Of a stretch of 64,000 bases of DNA, positions 1 through 10,675 are shown piece after piece (within the stretch, counting starts at the first letter, position 1; each line of letters starts with the position of its first letter). A program made the position numbers and the translations under genes. The notes below the pieces were generated by a model, which made no database searches, was not told the DNA's origin, and was given only the letters and a program-made list of their open reading frames with translations. Origin of the DNA: Heterohyrax brucei (lineage: Eukaryota; Chordata; Mammalia; Hyracoidea; Procaviidae); the NCBI GenBank assembly GCA_028571685.1, contig CM053143.1:140588829-140652828 (forward strand), written 5' to 3'.

Positions 1-189
1 GGAGAAGTGGGTGCTGTTATCCAGAGAATGGACAATGGATGGAGGGCGGGGGAGGGGGGACGACAAGGGACTCACACAACTGGGGACTTTTCAGTGACTA
101 AACAATTCAGGCAGTTGTTTACTTGATTACCGTCTCCCACCTTTAGTGTTAGCATTTTGTGTCTCAGGTTTATTTTACTAGATGAAATT

Positions 190-347
190 ACCCACACACT
201 GCCACTGAGTTGACTTCAACTCGTAGCGACCCTATAGACCTAGTAAAACTACTCCGTAGAGTTTCCAGAGAGTGCCTGGCCGATTCGAACTCCCATTCTT
301 TTGGTTAGCAGTCATAGCGCTTAACCACTATGCTACCAGAATTTCCT
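190..347 (-). repeat. AfroSINE, near full length
   Basis: Reads on the minus strand as a tRNA-derived SINE. The head corresponds to the segment ending in CACCAGGGTTTCC-like text at 347, the B-box-like TTCGAACT lies near 285, and the 3' part near 205 carries ACTTCAACTCGTAGCGACC. CpG decay is moderate. Confidence 0.9.
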
Positions 348-1080
348 AGATGAGACTAAATATCTTAAGTTGGATCTGTTCTCTTCAATATTGTTATTAC
401 ATAGCACTCCCTACTCTTACCCTTTGGAACTTTTGTTCACTAAGAGTTTTAAGAATGAATGAGTGTATACACAATCCAGTAACAGGATGCTGGACCTGCT
501 CCGTCATGCTCTGCTGAGGAGATGAGCTCCAAGTACTCGTGTTCGGACTGGCTTCATTGTGAAGTTAGGCCTTTCTTAGATTTATTATGACATTGGAAAG
601 CCACTAAACAATGCACTATTTTTGAATCATGAGGACTTTTTCCTCTAGCCTATTTCCAAAGTGTTGTACTGAATTTTTTCTCTTAGCTGAGACCAAGCAT
701 TTGAACTGTCAGCCAAGAGGTTCCTTTAAATTTGCAGAAAGCAGTGAGTTATAGTGTAGATAAATATGTACTGGAAGTGTGTCTAGAACTATATCCATGC
801 AGATCACTAAATCATCTGTAATTAATGCTTGTTTTTGTTTTTTCTTCTTGCTGCTGAGTAAGCATGAGATTAAGGGTTTTAGCTGTATTTGGTACAGCTT
901 TTTTTTTTTTTCTCATCCCTAAGTACCATGTAACCATTAAATATCTGATGGTTTCTCGGGTTGTTTTTAATGTTTAACTGAATTTCCACATTGAACTGCT
1001 TAGACTCGTATACAACATGCAGACTAAAGATTGTTACTATATGCCTATCTAAGAATCACAGAGTAGCTACCATCAAAAAT
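348..1080. other. Intron, no gene or recognised repeat
   Basis: AT-rich sequence with short poly-T runs near 900. I see no coding signal or named repeat. Confidence 0.6.
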
Positions 1081-1411
1081 ACAAGGCCCGACAATTAACT
1101 GCATAAACTTAATTTTTCAAAGTGCTACATACCTCATTGCTGAGTATCACTACAGTCAACTTTGAAGTACACCCCTTGGGCAGCTATGCACCAATACCAG
1201 TGCCTAGTTGGCCCTTCAAAGCAATTTTGGGACTCTTTCTGGAATGGCCATCAGATCTGTTGTCGTATTACCCTTGATGTCCTTAATGTCATCCAAATGT
1301 CTTCCTTTCTTCGGGTAAGGAAAAAAGTCATTAGGTGCCAGATTAGGTGAGTAGGTAGGAGTTCCAATACAATTATTTGTTTACTGGCTAAAAACTCCTT
1401 CACAAACGACT
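1081..1411 (-). mobile_element. Mariner-like transposon, 3' part (copy A)
   Basis: On the minus strand, the reading from about 1360 downward gives GTPTYSPNLAPNDFF followed by KKGRHLDDIKDIKG. The YSPxLAPxD block is the hallmark of mariner transposases, and its final Asp is the third catalytic residue of the DD34D triad. The frame is broken upstream, with a stop before the TNNC segment, so no active transposase remains. The outer end near 1081-1115 resembles a mariner inverted repeat containing an AAACTTAAT-type motif. The 5' portion of the element is absent. It faces a second copy at 1412-1628. Confidence 0.8.
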
Positions 1412-1628
1412 AACTATGCAATGAAGTTCGGGAACTTGCCACCATGCCACTGTGTGAAATGGCCATTCCAGAAAGAATTCCAGAATTGCTTTGAAGAGCA
1501 GACTAAGCACTGGTGTCGGTTCATGGCTTCCCAAGGGGAGTACTTCAAAGGTGACCACAGTGATGTTCAGCAGTGAGGTATGTAGCACTTAGAACAATTA
1601 AGTTTGCAGACTTGTTGGACCTCATAAG
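1412..1628 (+). mobile_element. Mariner-like transposon, 3' end (copy B, inverted relative to A)
   Basis: Positions 1459-1597 are the reverse complement of 1121-1252 with moderate divergence. Both copies share the GGCCATTCCAGAAAGA block, the AGGGGAGTACTTCAAAG-like block and the TATGTAGCACTT block. The right end carries ATTAAGTTTGCAGACTTGTT, resembling a mariner terminal repeat. Short 3' end only, with no intact ORF. Confidence 0.78.
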
Positions 1629-1747
1629 TTCTAGAAAAGAGTCACATGACACAGTGGAGAACAGGAGAAGTAGAAAAGAATTTTAATTGGGAGTAGCAAT
1701 TAAGGAAGGACTTGTGAGAAAGATAAATGCTTTGGAAGGGAGGTAAA

Positions 1748-1856
1748 AACTCCGACTCTAAAATGAGGATAATAATAGATCCATCTCAGACTGAGTTAAT
1801 ATGTGTACAGTGTTGGCAACAGTACCATGTAGTTAAGGACTGAATAAATGTTATAT
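1748..1856 (+). repeat. MIR SINE, 3' part
   Basis: Contains CTAAAATGAGGATAATAATAG and ends GACTGAATAAATGTTAT, the typical core-to-tail layout of MIR. Strongly diverged. Confidence 0.75.
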
Positions 1857-2809
1857 TTCCATGATCATGACTTGAACAAAATTTTAAAAACATGAAGATT
1901 GTAGAATAAGTCCTATTAAGTAATTCTTATTTCTGTATCAGATTGGCACTCTCAATTTTTTTGTTACTAGTTTTTGGTTTGTGAATATCTGCCTTGGCTT
2001 TACAAAGCTGTTCATGTTGCATTTGGAGGAGGTCAGGATGTTTCTGAAGGAAAATAAGTTTAATTAATTTGGAGCCAGCTGTTAACTTTGTTAATAACTT
2101 TGTGTATTATTCTTTTATTTGGAAAATTATTGTTTGTTACAAATGAACCTTGAACATCTGTTAAAGAAACCTTGGCAGTATCACTCCTAGATTGTAATCA
2201 CAATTAAACTTATTCACACAGCTTGACATTTATAGGTGCATGAATATAATGTGTGTACATATACATTTAAATGCTTTATATTAATCTTAGTAACCACAAC
2301 AGTGGTTTACAATACTGTATTGGAGTAATCCTAGTTTGTTTCAGGCAGTGAATAGAATTTTGAAAAGTTTGATTGTCTTTGCCTTTGGCAGACTTGAGTG
2401 CTTTGAGTTTTGTAGTTGGAGGTAGGCCCCTGCCAGTGAACAACAGTCAGTGTCAGAGATGAAGCAAGAAGTTCAGAGCCCAGAATGGAATGCTGAGATC
2501 AATACTGTATAGCAGTCTGAAACTAGGAGCAGGACTAGGTCAACTGGATGATGACTGCTGATCTTGCTAAGCCCATCTCCACTCTACCTTGAAAACAGAA
2601 GTTAGTCCCAAATGGCTTGAGAGCAAGCTTCAGGTAGAACCTTTCTGTAGGCTGGCCAAAGGCGAGTCATAGCTTGTAATGATCTTTAACATTTGTGGAA
2701 CACTTCAGTGGAATACCATGAGAAGCCAGAACATTTCCCATGTTCTTCTCTTATTTCTACACACATGTATCAGAACCATCACAAGGACAAGTAGTCCATG
2801 TACATGTAC
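1857..2809. other. Intron, no gene recognised
   Basis: No coding signal. The ORFs over 2679-2984 show no family features. The right edge merges into the LTR beginning somewhere around 2810-2860. Confidence 0.5.
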
Positions 2810-3445
2810 AGAGTTGGAGAAAACCAGAGGACTGCCCCTAGCCTGTATGGCAGTATGTCTGATAAATTACTTTTGTATGTGGCCTTTGCAGCCACAGTCT
2901 TGTAACTCCCACCCAGGTGATCGGATATGTCTCTGTGTTAGAGTAATTGTGGCCTACCAAGGGGATTGGTCAGTTTTGCCTTAAACGAAAACAAATTCCA
3001 AAGGAGAAAGGAGGATCGTACTACCACCCCCAAGGAAGAACAGCTAGGAGTAGAGATTATATCCTTTGGACCTCAGATCCCTGCACTGAGAAGCTCTGAA
3101 AGGGAGCAAGTTATAACCTTAAAGATGGTGAGAAGCAGTGGCAGGAGAGACAAGGCAGCAGAGACTCGGTAGCAGGAGACGGCGTGGTGTGTTTCCTGGC
3201 CCATGGAGAGGGAATGCTGAGTGCTTCTGGGTAGAGACTGAGGGCCAGGAAGAGATGTACTGCAAGCACAGTTGGGAATAGGTTGTCACGGTGAAAACTG
3301 TATCTTGACAGTTCCTGAGCCTGAATTGTAGCTATTATTTCCTTAATAAACCCCATAATCGTGAGTATGGTCTGTTGAGTTCAGTTAGCTGTAGCAGTGA
3401 ATAATTAAACCCAGCAGAGAAGTAGAGTGTTATGCAGGACACAGT
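2810..3445 (+). mobile_element. Retroviral-type LTR (ERV class III-like), copy 1
   Basis: Aligns by eye with the reverse complement of about 31258-31745. Shared blocks are TGGCCTTTGCAGCCAC, GGATTGGTCAGTTTTGCCTTAA, CACTGAGAAGCTCTGAAAG-type purine-rich U3 text, CCTGAGCCTGAATTGTA and a poly-A signal AATAAA at about 3343. That signal is followed by GTGAGTATGGTCTGTTGAGTTC as a probable R/U5 start. The left edge is approximate. A probable primer-binding site follows at 3446. Confidence 0.72.
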
Positions 3446-3463
3446 TGGTGTCAAAATTAGTAA
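3446..3463 (+). other. Probable tRNA-Leu primer-binding site of an ERV
   Basis: The sequence TTGGTGTCAAAATTAG directly follows the LTR. TGGTGTCA is the 3' end complement of tRNA-Leu used by ERVL-type elements. The inverted copy at about 31232-31252 has the related TTGGTATCAGAATT. Confidence 0.6.
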
Positions 3464-3690
3464 AGATGGCAGGGAGAGGTTTGTCTGGTCTCTGCCTCAT
3501 GGCAGATAGCCTTTCACTATTGGTCTTGGTTCTCCTTTCTCTGTGTGGTCTTGGAGGCAGTCAGATGCTGCTCCCCCAGTGTTTTTACAGATACCTTATG
3601 AGAATAAGAAAAAGGCTGTCCTTTCTCAAGGCACTCCACTGTGTCTGCTGGAAAATAAATGGCATACAAACCTCTGTTGTCTATGACTGA
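3464..3690 (+). pseudogene. Short ORF just downstream of an ERV LTR (copy 1)
   Basis: An ATG at 3466 opens a frame to 3690. Near its start it reads MAGRGLSGLCLMADS, followed by a leucine/valine-rich stretch that could span a membrane, then a basic tail. The inverted copy at 31020-31211 has a matching start (MVQREGLSGFHLMG) and hydrophobic stretch. Both end soon after an AATAAA. It could be a gag or accessory N-terminus of an old retrovirus, or a coincidental frame in noncoding leader. Function unknown. Confidence 0.4.
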
Positions 3691-4236
3691 ATTGTGCCCC
3701 TAAAATATACAGTGCTTACCGATAAAACTATGGGACAGCACTGGAAGGAAAGGTACCAACTGGGAGAGACAGGAAGAGAGATTATAAAGGCCCTATTGAA
3801 GATGCTTTCACCACTGTAGTTCTTATCCCACCATGTAACTCCACATCCCCCACTCCCCCAGGAGAGATGCTGTTGGCGTTTTGTAGTGCAAAGTTTTTTG
3901 TTGTGCAGGACTGTGTGGTGGGAGATGTTTAATATTTCTGGTCCCCCGTTCCTGCCTCCTGTGTTCCTCAGTCATTGTATCGGAAGGCCATTCAATTGTT
4001 CTGTCAAGCACCTGCTTTATGATGATGGGGAATGTGGTAAGATCAGAAAATTCCATGAGCATGTTCCCATTGCTACACTTCGTTTGCTGTGAAATCCTTT
4101 GATCTGAGGCAGTGCTGTGTGGAAGATGATGATGATGCGTAAGACAGCCTGTAAGTCCATGGATGATAGCTTTTGTGGGAGCATTATGTACAGGGAAAGG
4201 AAGTTTGTATCCAGAGTGTCTATTCTATTAACAAAA

Positions 4237-4283
4237 TGTCACCATGAGTCGGATCCGACTCGACGGCACTTGGCTTTGGCTTC
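4237..4283 (+). repeat. AfroSINE 3' fragment inside the provirus
   Basis: Only the tail block is present: CACCATGAGTCGGATCCGACTCGACGGCA, then TTGGCTTTGG. It retains three CpGs, so it may be comparatively recent. Confidence 0.75.
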
Positions 4284-4753
4284 CATGATGGAAGTGGCCC
4301 AGTGTAATCTGCATGCTGCTAGATTGTTGACTGATTGCTCTGAGGAATGGTGCCACATCAGGGATTCAGTGTTAGTCTCTGCAGCTAGAAGACTGGGCAT
4401 TCAGCAATGGCAGTAGCAAAGTCACCTTTGATGAGTCGAGGTCCATGTTGCTGAGCCCACACATAACCTCCATCCCTTCCACCATGGCCACATTGTTCGT
4501 GTTTACTTGTTCAGGACTGGTTGAGGAAAGAGGATGACTGGTTTCCGTGGAACTTGTCTTCCTATCCACTTGATTGGTAAAATCTTCCTCTGCTGAGGCC
4601 ACACTTTAGTGAGCATTCATACAAGACATTAATATCTTTACATCTTTGGCCCATTCAGAGTGGTCTACTTGTATACCTCTTCCCCATACCTCCTTATCGC
4701 CAATTTTCCGATCATGTTCTTTTGAATCTTTGACCACCCAGTCAAACCATTGG

Positions 4754-4990
4754 CTACAGCCCATGAATCAGTAAACAGTCACACATCTGGCCATTTCTCC
4801 TTCCAAGCAAAGTGAACAACCAGATGCATTGCTTGCAATTCTGCCCATTGGAAGGATTTCCTTGCACCACTGTCTTTAGGGAAGTACCAGAAGAGGACTG
4901 TAGTGCTCCCACTGCCTGCTTTCCAGTGGTGTGTGTGTATAGTATAGAATCATCTATAAACCAGGCATGAGTTTTCTCTTCCTCTTTCAA
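4754..4990 (-). pseudogene. RNase H domain remnant of the ERVL-like provirus
   Basis: The minus frame carries AWFIDDSILYT, matching the first acidic strand of retroviral RNase H, with the downstream QNCKQCIWLFTL region matching the helix that contains the conserved Glu. The usual Glu appears replaced by Lys-Gln-Cys text, so catalysis would be lost. Confidence 0.65.
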
Positions 4991-5901
4991 GTGATCACAA
5001 GGAACTCCCCATTAAGCCACAGGTTCAGACTGGGAAAGGGAAAGTAATATGACAGGAGTGCAGATCATGAGTACTGAAACCATAACCTCATGTAACTTAC
5101 TTGTGCCTGCAGGTCCTGCTTGAGCTCAGTTTCATATATACCGCTTCCGTTTAATGACAGTGCTGCTATATAAGTCTGACTGTTTTGATGGGCAGTTCAG
5201 GCTGCATGGTGACTTAGTGGCCCCTAGTTAAGCATTCAGTTTCCTCTAAGGCCCGGTAACAAGCCAAGAGCTGTTTCTGGAAAGGAGAGTAGTTATCTGC
5301 AGAGGATGGTGGGGCTTTGCTCCAAAATCTTAAGGGTCTGCACTGTGATTCACCAATAGGGGCTTGTCAGAAACTCCAAAGAGCATCTCTGTCTGCCACT
5401 GCCATGTCAAGCACTGTTGAATCAACTGAGTCATAGGCTCTGAGGGGCAGAGCAGCTTGCACAACAGCCAGAAACTGTTGCAGAGCCTTCTCTGGTTCTG
5501 GACTCCACTCACAACTAGCAATTTTTTTAGTTACTTGATAAATAGACCAGAGTGGCATATCCAAATGAGGGATACATTGCCTCTGAAATACAAAGAGGCT
5601 CACCAGGCTTTGTGCCTCCTTTTGTAGTTGTAGGAAGGGTCAGATACAACAACTTATTCTTCACTTTAGAAGGAATATCTCAAGATATCCCACACTACTG
5701 GACCCCTAGAGATTATGGTGAAGTAGAAAGCACTTGAAGTTTTGTCAGATTAATTTTCTACACTCTAGCACACAACTGTCATACCAATAGGTCTAGAGTC
5801 ATTGATACTTCTTCCTTACTAGGTCAAATTAGCATTGTTATCAGCTTAATGAAACGATGTGATGTCTTAAGGCAGGGAAGAGTGGCCAAGGTTCCTGTGG
5901 A

Positions 5902-6156
5902 TTAAATTATGACATAGGGCAGTTGATGTAACTCTGAGGTAAGACAGTTAAGGTATACTGCTGGCTTTGCCAGCTGAAGACAAACTGCTTCTGGTGTTCC
6001 TTCAAACTGGGAATCAATCAAAAGGCATTGGCCCAATAAACAGCTGCATACCAGATTAGGACATGTATTAATGTCCTCAACCAATGAAACCACATCTGAA
6101 ACAGTAGCTACAATTACAGTCACCACCTGGATAAGTTTATGGTAATCTTTTGTCAT
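5902..6156 (-). pseudogene. Reverse transcriptase remnant of the ERVL-like provirus
   Basis: The minus frame shows MTKDYHKLIQVVT and later DVVSLVEDINTCPN, then a shift into text ending INLPALC-like reading at the distal end. These correspond to the N-terminal fingers/palm part of class III retroviral RT. The catalytic region is not in a continuous frame. Pseudogene within the provirus. Confidence 0.7.
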
Positions 6157-7715
6157 TCTCCAAGATCTACTTGTTTTACTTCAGGCTAAATAGATGAGTG
6201 GAATGAGAATGTGGTGGGAATTACTACCCCTGTGTCTTTCAAGTCCTTGATGGTGGCAGTAATCCCTGCAATCCCTCCAGGAATGCCATATTGCTTTAGG
6301 TTTACTATTTTCCTAGGGGAGCAATTCTAATGGTTTGCACTTAGACTTTCCTACCATAATAGCCTTTTCTCCAAATGTAGGGAATCCAACATTGGGTTTC
6401 TGCCAGTTGCTGAATATGTCTTTTCCAGTTATTCATCCTGGAACTGGGGAATGTATGACATGATGGGTTTGGGGACCCCCTGGACTCACTGTGAGATGGA
6501 CCTTTGCTAAGTCTCCATTGATAACCTGACTCCATACACCCGACTCTTTGACTGAGGGACCACAGTGACATTTAGGATCTCCTAGAATTAATGTTAGTGC
6601 AGAGCTAGTGTCCAGTAATCCCCTAAGATTTTAATGATTTCCTTTTCCCCCATGAACAGTTATTCTTGTAAAAGGCTACAAAGCCCTTTGGGGAAGGCTG
6701 CAGAAAGATTAACAGTGTACATGTTTGGATGTATAGCAGAGTTCTTCCTCAAGGAGATCCAGCCTCCTCTTCATTCAAGAGGTTGTGAGTCTGTAAACTT
6801 GCTCATATCTGAGAATTAGTTGAAGGACTGTGCCTTACCATTCTCGTGATTCAAGTTTTATTGCTGTTCACCTCACCTACAATACTTCTACTTGTACAGT
6901 TTAAGTAAATGTTTAGTGGATTTTTTCATTCATAGGAGCATCATGGCTAGGTAGCCAATGTGTGCATCACTGAACCAACTAAATATACTATTAAATCTTG
7001 GTCTAACCTCTCGAGTTGAAGCATTGAATGAAGAATCTGTGCTTAGTGGGCCAGTATCAATAGACTCAAATTACTCCAACTTTATGTTTCCCATATCATT
7101 ATTCCACACACTTAACAGCTATTCCAACATATATCCACTAGGTTTTGTTTGCATCTATTAGAAATATCAAGCAGTTTTTTTAGAGTGTAGTATACCTCCT
7201 GTGTGTCACATTTTGTACTTGATCGCTTTATCAGTTTGACTCACTGAGACTCAAGTCTAGTTATAGGTCTAGAAACAAGAATGGGTAGTGGGGTGAGTCA
7301 CGGGGACTTCTGGCAATGCGTTGTGAGGCTTCTACCTTAGATCCTAGGTACTGCCCTTGGTGATATTTCTGACAAAGACTCTTCAGGAACAACTAGATTA
7401 TTCTCATCATATGGGAGAAGGAAAGATATAATGGTTTTACGGATGAGGGTGATGAAGTAATCTTTTCAGACAGGATTAAGAAGGCTGGTACTGTTGGCTG
7501 GAGCTGTGCAATGGAATTAGGGACTCAGTGCCCTGAACTTCTTGACTACCTTTCCATATGTCTGTATCTGAAGTTGCACAATGTTGTTTCTTCCCATTTA
7601 GTGCCCTCACTTTAGCTTTGGATGCCATTCATAGTTGGGAATTTGATTGGGATTGTAGTTTAGCTGCTCTTGTGATAATGCTGTGAGTTTCTTTTTGGGG
7701 GCAGCATAGGCTCTG

Positions 7716-8051
7716 CTACTTCAAGAAATTAAGTTTTCTTCTAGGGTATAAGTAGTACCTTTCAGGTCTTTTATGTGGTGCTTGAGCAGTGACTCTGAAA
7801 GCCCTGAGCTCGTCTCTTTCTTTCACCACTTTGTCTAGTGAAAGCAGGACCAGCCTCCGTATCCTTCTTAATTTGACAGAAATACTGAGAGATATCAAGT
7901 GCACTGTCACCCAGAGCCTTTTTCTCACAAATATTTGATTCAATGGTTGTGATAGTGTACATATTTCTACTGCCACCTCTTCTTTATTGGAATTAGAAGT
8001 CATCAGTGTATTAAGTGTGGCCAGACTTGGGAACCAATTCAGAAAACGCAT
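7716..8051 (-). pseudogene. Gag-region remnant of the ERVL-like provirus
   Basis: A 111-codon open frame immediately downstream of the primer-binding region on the minus strand, beginning MRFLNWFPSLATLNTL. Position and start context fit gag. I see no zinc knuckle. It overlaps a second frame, showing frameshift decay. Confidence 0.55.
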
Positions 8052-8082
8052 CCTTAGGGTTTTGTTTCTCTAGAACCACTCA

Positions 8083-8097
8083 CGGTACCAAATTTGG
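8083..8097 (-). other. Primer-binding region of the ERVL-like provirus
   Basis: On the minus strand the LTR end is followed by TTTGGTACCGTGAGTGG, the LTR/internal junction text seen in ERVL-MaLR elements. Confidence 0.5.
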
Positions 8098-8504
8098 TTT
8101 CAGTTATCTAGTGCTGCAAAAACAAAAATACCACAAATGGATGACTTTAAAAAGACAAATTTATTTTCTTCGAGTTTAGGAGTTCAGATGTTTGAATTTA
8201 GGGGACTGGCTCTAAGGGAAGGCTTTCTCTCTGTCATCTGTGGAGGAGGCCCTTGTCTCTCGCGCTTTTGCATCTGAGAGATCTTTCCATGGCTTATCGC
8301 TTCTCTTCCTCTGTTTCTCCACTTGCTTTGATTTCTTTAATCTCTTTTGTATCTTAGAAGAGATTGACTTAAGCCCTACTCTGTACTAATTCTGTCTCAT
8401 TAATATAACAAAGGCAACCCTTTCCCAAAGGTGACCATAATCATAGGCATAGAGGTTAGGATTGATAGCACAAACTTTTGGGGGACACGGTTCAATCTGT
8501 AGCA
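8098..8504 (-). mobile_element. 5' LTR of the ERVL-like provirus
   Basis: On the minus strand it starts TGCTACAGATTGAACCGTGT at 8504 and holds the poly-A signal AATAAA at about 8160. It ends CTAGATAACTGAAACC by 8098. The same family is seen at 19385-20085. MaLR/ERVL-like organisation: TG start, C-rich GTGTCCCCC near the start and a single late AATAAA. Confidence 0.75.
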
Positions 8505-8754
8505 AGATGTTTTGTCAGAGTTGGTTAGTTTTGCTAGCCCGTTTTATTCTCTCTGAAGCATATTTCTTATATCAGGTAATGTTTATGGAACTGTCCTTGG
8601 CTGAGTTAATTGTTCTGTGTATCAGTGCCATGCAGGTATGAAGAAAAGAATAGGTATTCTGTTGTACCCTAAAGGTAGTTCAAGATGCAGGAATGGAAGC
8701 TACCTCAGACTTGTTCTCCATGGTGTTATCTTTTCAACTGTGTTACTTACAAAC

Positions 8755-8860
8755 TCAAAAAAAAAAAAAAATGCTATTGAGTTGATTTCAACTCATAGTG
8801 ACTCTTAATTTTTGCATAGTGGGCTCTACCATCCAAATTTCCAAAATATTAGGATGAATT
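8755..8860 (-). repeat. AfroSINE fragment
   Basis: A poly-A run at 8759-8771 precedes TGCTATTGAGTTGATTTCAA and CTCATAGTGAC, the 3' third of the SINE on the minus strand. The rest has degenerated. Confidence 0.7.
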
Positions 8861-9239
8861 TCAGGAGTTTCCAAGAATAGGTGTGCTTTTATGCCTCATA
8901 TTCTAATTCTTTTTCATTTCTTAAGTTACCTTTTTCCCTTCAATTTGTCTTTAATTCCCAAAAAATAAATTCCTCATTCTCTCTCCCAGGCCACTATCTG
9001 ACTTGCCAGATTTTGTATAGTTGTTACTTGCTGCAGGAAACTTCCCCGATCTTTCACCTCTGGATTGGATGCCCCAATGTATTCTGTGATAACAGCAGGA
9101 ATGTTTTTTGCTTTGTTGAGACGAACCTTCTGCATTGTAATTGCATATTTATATGTTACTACCCTCCACTAGACTCCATGCTGTGTTAAATGGATTATCC
9201 TTGTTGTTAATTCACCAATATACATCTTCTGTCTAGCTC

Positions 9240-9350
9240 CGTGGAAACCCTGATGGCATAGTGACTAAGTGTACTCCTTGGAAACCTTATCTGTCCTATA
9301 GGGTCATTGTGAGTCAGAATCAACTCAATGGCAGTGAGTTTGGTTTTGGA
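9240..9350 (+). repeat. AfroSINE with internal deletion
   Basis: The head GGAAACCCTGATGGCATAG is intact and the tail GAGTCAGAATCAACTCAATG is intact. The B-box segment is deleted, giving a copy of about 110 bp. Confidence 0.9.
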
Positions 9351-10285
9351 TTTAATCTAGCTCCTGCCTTGACACACATTTGTTAAATAAATATGAGGAA
9401 AGGAGGAAGAGGAAAGAAGGGAAAGCTGATGAAAAGGAAAGAAGAAATGGGAAAGGACAAAGTGCATTTCATTTTCTTTAAGTCGCAGTATTTGAAACTG
9501 TTACTGTCAGACTCGCCCACTGGAAATCTTTTCATAAGCCATAAGAACAGTGGTCCAGAAGGCTTTGTTCCTCTGATGCTTGCTTGCTTAGCATGGTAGT
9601 TATTCTGTTCCCCATTTTAGGTCTTTACTCTAAGTTTATGATAGAAAGCAGATGTTGGACCTCGTGGGAGTGAGAGCATTTCTGTGTTGGCTCCCGGGTC
9701 TGTGGGCCAAGGTGACATTTTTGTCTCCTCCCCATGCTATCTCTTCAGTTTGCTTCCAAACAGTTTTTAGGGGCTTAAGTAGAATTTAAGGAACAGGTTT
9801 CAACTATGCAGTACATTCTACCATTTTACAAAAGTGAATTTCCACTGGATGTTATCTATATTTTAAACCATTATTAGATTTAAAAATCTAGTGTTTTTAG
9901 AGTTCACAAAATGTGTTCTACTTGTGCTTTAAGTTATAGGCCTTTGGAAGAAAGTTTGCAAGTAGACATGTTTTTGCTTTTAGTATGCTGTTAAATTTAC
10001 ATCTGAATATTTACTGGTATATTTCTATTGTGGTGCAATCTGTTGTTTATTTATTAAAGAGCCTTGAGAGCTCTTTATCAATTTCAGCAGCCTGCTCTGT
10101 TAAAAGAAAGCATGCACATATGAAACTTTAATGGATAGAAATAATTGAAAGTGGAATATAATTTGGAAAGCAGAAAGATGTGATGAATGACATGAGGGGT
10201 AAAAGTCACTGTGCTTATAAACTCTCAGGCTGACTTGGTGACAGAGTCTTAATTAATAGTCTAAAAAGACAGGGGCTTGCAGAAT
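9351..10285. other. Intron, no gene recognised
   Basis: Purine-rich start (9393-9460), then AT-rich unique sequence. Small ORFs lack family features. Confidence 0.5.
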
Positions 10286-10675
10286 CAGAAAGACCAAAAA
10301 AGAGCTGATGCCTTTGAATTGTGGTGTTGGTGAAGAATGTTGAATGTACCATGGACTGCTAGGAGAACAAACAGATCTGTTCTGGAAGTAGTACAACCAG
10401 AGTGCTCTTTAAGAAGCAAGGATGATGAAACGACGTCTTACTCCTTTGGACATGTCAGGAGAGATCAGTTCCTGGAGAAGGGCATCATGCTTGGTGAAGT
10501 ACGGAGTCAGAAGAAAACTGAGAGACACCCAGTAAGATGGGCTGGCACAATGGCTGCAACAGTGGGCTCACGCATGGTAACGATTGTGAGCGTGGTTGCA
10601 CGGCAGGGCAGTGTTTTGTTCTGTTGTGCGTAGGGTTGCTAGGAGTTGTAATCGACTTGACAGTAACTAGCTTCA
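10286..10675 (+). mobile_element. RTE-type LINE, 3' end
   Basis: Reads on the + strand as the C-terminus of RTE ORF2: the 10337-10633 frame has SFGHVRRDQFLEKGIMLGEV, close to the GHV-x-RR-x-x-SLEKDIMLGK block of RTE/BovB proteins. It ends in the tail GGGTTGCTAGGAGTTGTAATCGACTTGACAGTAA, which resembles the AfroSINE tail. 5'-truncated. Confidence 0.82.

Larger units (their letters stand above)
3691..8082 (-). mobile_element. ERVL-like provirus, internal region (decayed)
   Basis: Minus-strand fragments run in retroviral order from 8050 down: a gag-like stretch (7716-8051), a protease-region stretch (about 6340-6570), RT (5902-6156, starting MTKDYHKL) and the RT connection (about 5330-5600). They continue with RNase H (4754-4990, AWFIDDS in place of the usual acidic motif) and an RNase H/integrase junction (4372-4602, starting MASAEEDF). 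Every part has stops and frameshifts, and no open frame exceeds about 110 codons. Integrase and 3' sequence fade out between 4200 and 3700, and I found no 3' LTR. A 5' LTR abuts at 8098. Typical of ancient class III retroviruses of placental mammals. Confidence 0.8.

Noticed and set aside
190-347. AfroSINE heads as real tRNA genes
   Set aside because: They resemble tRNA A and B boxes but lack a foldable full tRNA and are followed by the SINE body.
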